NCBI GenBank assembly: GCA_037501455.1
Contig: CM074860.1
Coordinates: forward strand, 49,238,501 to 49,302,500
DNA length: 64,000 nucleotides
Direction: 5' to 3'
From: Lantana camara
Lineage: Eukaryota > Streptophyta > Magnoliopsida > Lamiales > Verbenaceae
In this document: piece after piece, positions 59,482 through 64,000 of the stretch
Numbering within the stretch: the first letter of the stretch is position 1
Layout of the letters: each line of letters opens with the position of its first letter
The notes under the pieces: model-generated
What the model was told of the DNA's origin: nothing
The model's database searches: none
The model's input: the letters and a program-made list of their open reading frames with translations, nothing else
Program-made: the position numbers and the translations under genes

Positions 59482-61093
59482 CACTAGAAAAAAAACATTT
59501 TTTTGTGATAAAATAATTTGTCGCAATACTTGACAATTTTGTCACAATAGATCTATTCTGATGATTATTTTTGTCACAGTCGTTGTCGCAACAGGCCCGT
59601 CGTATAAAGTCCCAGACGACAATTTCTACGTTCATCACAATAGGTTTGTGACAAACGTACTTTTGTCACGAAAAACTCCATTATTGTGACAAACTTATTG
59701 TCACAACAGTATATATGTATTATCAGTGCAATTAGATTTTGTCACTAAAGGCCGGTCAAATGACCACTTATTATGACAAATGTTTTTGTCACAACATCAT
59801 GTTCTATTGTGACAAACTTATTGTCACATATCTGACACTTATCGTCATCATAGTTATATATTTGTCACTACAGCCATGTCAGTTGGGCACCTCATGTGAC
59901 AAACATATTTGTCACATCATATTTTGTCACAAAATAATTAAATAAAAAATTAAAAATTTCATTTGTGAGACCCGAACCACTGCCAGCACGAACCGCACCA
60001 ACCACTCAGACGAGCCAGTACCGAACCCATCGAGCCAAGCACGAGCCAATGCGAGAATTAATTCTTTTCAATAATTGCGCCAGCGGAGAATCGAACTCAG
60101 GTCTCCAGGAAAGAATATTGACTCTCAAACCAATTTGGATAACTTATTTGATATTAATATTATGTCTTTTAATATATTTAATAACAATGGAATATATTCA
60201 TACACTAATTTCAATTAATTATTTAAATATTTTTGTGTTATTAGTTTAAAATATAAAATTTTAAATATATAATTAATTGAATTAAATATAATCATATTTA
60301 TATTCGATTTTCGGTTGTTTTCTTGTAGTGCTTAAGCATTTGTTGTAATAAAATCTAGTATGACAATATATATTTTGAATTACAAATAAAGAAAATTTTA
60401 TGACAATAAATATATTATCACATAACATATTTCTATTATGACAATATGAATATATCATAACAAAGTGATTTTAAAATAATAAATTTTTATATGACAATAT
60501 TACATTTTGTCACGACAAAACTAATTATTGTGACGGCCAATCATTTATCAAAACATTATATTTCCATGGTAACAATACGAACTTCTCACAATTAAAAATT
60601 TATATAAAACAAAAATATTTCACATGACAATAATCAATTTTGTCACCACAAATGACATATTGTGACAATAAAAAATTTGTCATGATACCATAATTTTATA
60701 CTGACTATTATAAATTGTCACATGCAAATAATTTATAAAATAACAATACTTTAAATGATGATATTATTTTTTGTCGCAACAAAATAATTTCTTGTGACAA
60801 ACCTAAAATTTGTCATATATATGTTACATAAGTGGCAAAACATTTCGTCACAAGAGGTTAAATAATTTGTCATCGTACATTGTACAATTTAGCGCGACAT
60901 ATGTCTGAATATTTTGTGACGAATATTAAATTTTGTCATATAAAACAAAGTCTTTCATGACATACAAAACTTTTGTCGCTTAAAGTTTATTTTGTGGGAC
61001 AAACTTATAGATCGTCGCTATAGTGTAATTTATTATGACGCTATTATTTTTTGTCACAACAAATTGTCACGAAAAATAATTTTTTTTGTAGTG
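59482..61093. mobile_element. Non-autonomous CACTA DNA transposon (1612 bp)
   Basis: Left end CACTAGAAAAAAAACATTTT and right end ATTTTTTTTGTAGTG form inverted termini of CACTA type, flanked by the 3-bp duplication AAA (59479-59481 and 61094-61096), the size typical of CACTA elements. The F2 palindrome cluster resumes directly after it. There is no transposase frame. Apart from a central block of about 300 bp, the element is packed with around forty variants of TTGTCAC or GTGACAA in both orientations, as expected for subterminal transposase-binding repeats but spread over most of its length. Confidence 0.88.
60076..60142 (-). other. tRNA-like segment inside the CACTA element
   Basis: On the minus strand TATCCAAATTGG resembles a Pol III A box, and GACCTGAGTTCGATTCTC (about 60103-60086) resembles a tRNA T arm with B box GAGTTCGATTCTC. 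Spacing of about 33 bp between the boxes is as in a tRNA. I cannot fold a full cloverleaf or assign an anticodon, so this is a tRNA-derived fragment and not a tRNA gene. Confidence 0.5.
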
Positions 61094-61096
61094 AAA

Positions 61097-61114
61097 AATC
61101 CACCCTAGTGGATT
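61097..61114. repeat. F2 palindrome unit right of the CACTA element
   Basis: AATCCACCCTAGTGGATT, the fourth unit of the F2 cluster, separated from the other three by the transposon. Confidence 0.85.
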
Positions 61115-62392
61115 CTGCCCAGAACTTAAAAAAAACGTGACAGCCACTTCAAACTCGACGGGAATGAGTTCTAAACACCCCAAAACATGAAATTAAGATT
61201 CCAAAACCTCAATTAAGAATAATAAAACACTCATACATCATATAAGAACATAATATAAGCATAAAATCCAAGAATGAAATCATTTAAGCAAGAATTACAT
61301 ATATGTATAAAAGCTTCATAGTTCAAGCATGCTCTTCAATGGTGAATCTCTAATCCTAGCATGACTTCAACTAAAATTGATTCCAAACCTTATAAAAACT
61401 CAAGCATAATCATTCTACAACACCAAGATTGTAATAAATCAAATAAATCTTAGACATGCAAGAATTTCTTCAAATCTTCAAAAAACTCAAAAATGGTGAA
61501 ATCAAGAGAATTGACGGAATCCAACCTAAACATGTTTCTAGGATCCAAATAGAATACTTAGAACATGAATTCATCATGAAAGCGTGGATTAAACTCATAA
61601 AATTCAACCCTAGTTCATGCTTCTACCAAGAACTTCAAGCTCAAAGCATAACCCAAACATTTAAACAAAACCTTAGCTTAGGATCTGTGAATCAAAGAGA
61701 ATAGCTTGGTCTTGAGTCTTGAATCTCTAGCTTCAATCTCCTCTCTTGTCTCTTGAAAATGGCTTGAAGGTTTTTGGGTGTTCTTGAGAGAAGATGAATA
61801 GTCTTGAGAGAGTTTGCTTGAATCTCTTATGAAATAACGTCAAATGAGTTTTAGTGTTTAAAAAATCTGAATTGGTTATTTGGGCCAGGTATTAGGGTCA
61901 TAGTGCGGGTCATACGGTTCAGATTATAAGAGAAATTGGGTCTGAAATTGGGTAATTTCGAAATTGGGTCATAAGTCTTATAAAAAGGTTGACTTTTTGT
62001 AGAATGGCCATAACATCTTCGTCCGAACTCAAAATCGAGCGATTCAAAAACCCACGAACTCGTAATCGAATTATCTACTCAATTTCATTAAGTTCTATCC
62101 AGTTTCAAGCTTGGAAAATAAATTTACCTTTTAGTCCCTAAATTATGCTTCAATGTCCAAATATTCACATTGTTTTGTTTAAGCACAAAGCATGCTATCA
62201 AAGCTCACTAAGAACAATACGAGCACATAATTAACACATCAATTAGTCTCGTATTTCATACAAATCATATATTCCACATAAGTTCAAGCATAACGGTAAA
62301 TTAAGGCATATTATTCATATAATTCATGCAAAGAAAAGTAAATCGTTCACTCTCGTAACAAGCTTACCTTGATCGAGAAACGGGGCGTCACA

Positions 62393-62409
62393 ACCTTCCC
62401 TCCTTAAAG
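62393..62409 (-). promoter_or_regulatory. Polypurine tract of F2
   Basis: The minus strand reads CTTTAAGGAGGGAAGGT against the LTR start. Confidence 0.85.
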
Positions 62410-64000
62410 AAATCTGGTCCCCAGATTCACCATTGGAAAACAACTCAGGGTGAAAACTTCGCATCTTGTCTTCCGTTTCCCAAGTAGCTTCTTCGGACTT
62501 AAGATCTCTCTAAAGTACCTTAACCAATGGAATTTGTCGATTCCTCAACTCTTGGACCTTCCTATCAAAGATCCTTTCTGGTTGTTACTTAAATGTCAAA
62601 TCTGATTCCAATTGTACCTCTTCAACCGGCATAGTTTCCATCTTATCCCGAAAATACCTTTTCAATTGTGACACATGAAACACGTCTTGGATTCCCGTGA
62701 GATTCAGAGGTAAATCCCAGCGATAAGCAACTTCCCCAATACGTTCCACAATCTCAAACGGACCAATGAACCTCGGATTCAACTTACCACCCTTTTCAAT
62801 TCGTGAGAAACCCTTTCTCGGTGTTACCTTCAAGAAAACTCGGTCACCCACTTCAAATTTCAAATATTTCCTTCTCCGGTCGTCATAAGTCTTTTGCCGG
62901 TCTTGTGCCGCTTTCATGTGTTGCATAATCTTTTCCACTTTCTCAATTCCTCCCTTAATCAAATCGGGGTCGGTTCCTCTTTCCAAACTGTTTTCCTCGG
63001 TCCATCTCCATTCCTCAAGATCCCAATAAAGAGGAGACCTACACTTACGGCCATACAAAGCTTCGTACAGTGCTATCTTGATCGAAGATTGGTAACTATA
63101 ATTGTAGGGGAATTCGATCAAAGTCAATTGTTTATCCCACTCAACAGAAAAATCCATTACACAAGCCCTTAGTAAATCCTCAAGATTAGCAATCTTCGCT
63201 TTCCGACTAAATGCATGCGCAACTACATTTGCCTTCTCCGGATGATATTGTATGACACAATCGTAATCTTCCAAGAATTCCATCCACCGTCGTTGTCTCA
63301 TGTTCAATTCCTTCTGTGTGAACAAGTAACGGAGACTCTTGTGGTGGTAAATACCTCAAACCGAATCCCATAGAGATAGTGTCGCCATTTCGCTAAGGCA
63401 AATATCACCGCGGCCAACTCAAGATCATGTGTTGGGTAATTCTGCTAGTGCTCCTTTAATTTCCTCGAAGCACAAGCAATCACCGACCATTTTGCATAAG
63501 CACGCATCCCAACCCTTCCTTGGATGCATCGGTAAAAACTGAAAACCCATCCGAACCTTCCGGTAGAGTCAACACCGGAGCCATTGTTAATTTATCCTTA
63601 AGCACACCTCCTTTAATTTCCTCGAAGCATAAGCAATCACCCGACCATTTTGCATAAGCACGTATCCCAACCCTTCCTTGGATGCATCGGTAAAAACTGA
63701 AAACCCATCCGAACCTTCCGGTAGAGTCAACACCGGAGCCGTTGTTAATTTATCCTTAAGCACACGGAAGGTCTCTTCACAAGTTTTATCACACACAAAC
63801 TTTGTTTCCTTCTTAGTTAATCGTGTGAAAGGTGCGGCAATCTTAGAAAAATCCTTGACGAACCGGCGGTAATAGCCTACTAAGCCAAGAAAAGTCCTTA
63901 CTTCCGACACGTTCTTCGGTTGCTCCCAAAGAGAAAATGTTTCTATCTTAGAAGGATCCACTGAAATCCCATTATCGGAAATAATATGTCCCAAAAATGA
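62410..64000 (-). pseudogene. F2 pol remnant: RNase H fused to integrase C-terminus, core deleted
   Basis: From the right edge the minus strand reads the RT end ([32 protein letters not shown]) and RNase H ([11 protein letters not shown]), then a tandem duplication (63451-63765) that shifts the frame. An open segment (62585-63325) reads the RNase H end [16 protein letters not shown]...IANLE joined directly to [23 protein letters not shown] of late integrase. The HHCC finger and the DDE core are gone. It continues through [19 protein letters not shown], then a stop near 62585, then a chromodomain (IFDRKVQELRNRQIPL, EEATWETEDKM, HPELFSNG) with one more stop. The element continues beyond the window. 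Confidence 0.88.
63451..63765. repeat. 157/158-bp tandem duplication in F2 RNase H region
   Basis: 63451-63607 and 63608-63765 are near-identical copies, both starting CTCCTTTAATTTCCTCGAAG and ending CCTTAAGCACAC. F1 has a single copy. The length is not a multiple of three, so the reading frame is destroyed. Confidence 0.92.

Larger units (their letters stand above)
57724..62392 (-). mobile_element. Element F2 3' LTR with CACTA insertion
   Basis: Starts TGTAACGCCCCTACAAGG and ends GGGGCGTCACA. Without the CACTA element it is about 3.05 kb and aligns with the F1 LTRs. ATTAA (57719-57723) should be its duplication, with the other copy outside the window. Confidence 0.9.

Noticed and set aside
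60086..60142. A functional tRNA gene
   Set aside because: Only A-box-like and B-box-like parts are visible; I could not pair an acceptor stem or identify an anticodon loop.

Overview
This window is plant nuclear DNA made up almost entirely of nested transposable elements. I found no host gene, rRNA gene, canonical tRNA gene or CRISPR array. The elements are Ty3/gypsy LTR retrotransposons of the chromovirus type, most like the Tekay/Del clade: long LTRs (2.5-3.4 kb), an initiator-Met tRNA primer site (TGGTATCAGAGC), gag with two CCHC knuckles, protease-RT-RNase H-integrase order, and a chromodomain at the integrase C-terminus. This suggests a repeat-rich, possibly pericentromeric, region of a dicot genome. 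The species cannot be read from the sequence.

I name the elements A-I. Left block (1-29.3 kb): D, a large non-coding retrotransposon derivative (LARD) on the minus strand, runs from 22328 to about 29255, and its left end lies outside the window. It is broken by B (1-22327, a related LARD) and by solo LTR E (23793-26858). B is itself broken by C (2091-6453, a gag-only deletion derivative) and by A (12367-22092, full length and the youngest and best-preserved element).

Right block (30.4-64 kb): F1 (30387-51513, minus, a degraded gag-pol element) is interrupted in its integrase gene by G (33961-44470, plus, nearly full length). F1 sits just upstream of I (51575 onwards), a small element with PBS and PPT but no coding region. 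I is split by solo LTR H (51967-55391), and its right LTR is split by F2 (57724 to window end), a relative of F1. The left LTR of F2 carries a non-autonomous CACTA DNA transposon (59482-61093). Stretch 29256-30386 is unassigned.

Target-site duplications support the nesting: CAGTC for C, ATATA for A, ACACG for E, GTATA for F1, GTCTT for G, AAA for CACTA, and TCGGA/TCGTA (one mismatch) for H.

The most unusual feature is shared by every LTR long enough to show it. At about 35-46% of LTR length, in sense orientation, lies a cluster of 3-6 short GC-centred palindromes. The centre is similar in most families, around CGGCCG, CGCCCG or CGGGCG. The arms differ by family: GTGACAC in A, ATCCAC in B and F2, GGGAAC in C, GGTCGCG in E and H, AAAC in F1, GACAC in G. 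Related elements (F1 and F2) have different arms while less related ones (B and F2) share arms, and the two LTRs of G differ in copy number. In several families the cluster lies between a plausible splice donor and a plausible acceptor, so it may sit in an LTR intron or structured leader RNA. I know of no description of this module.
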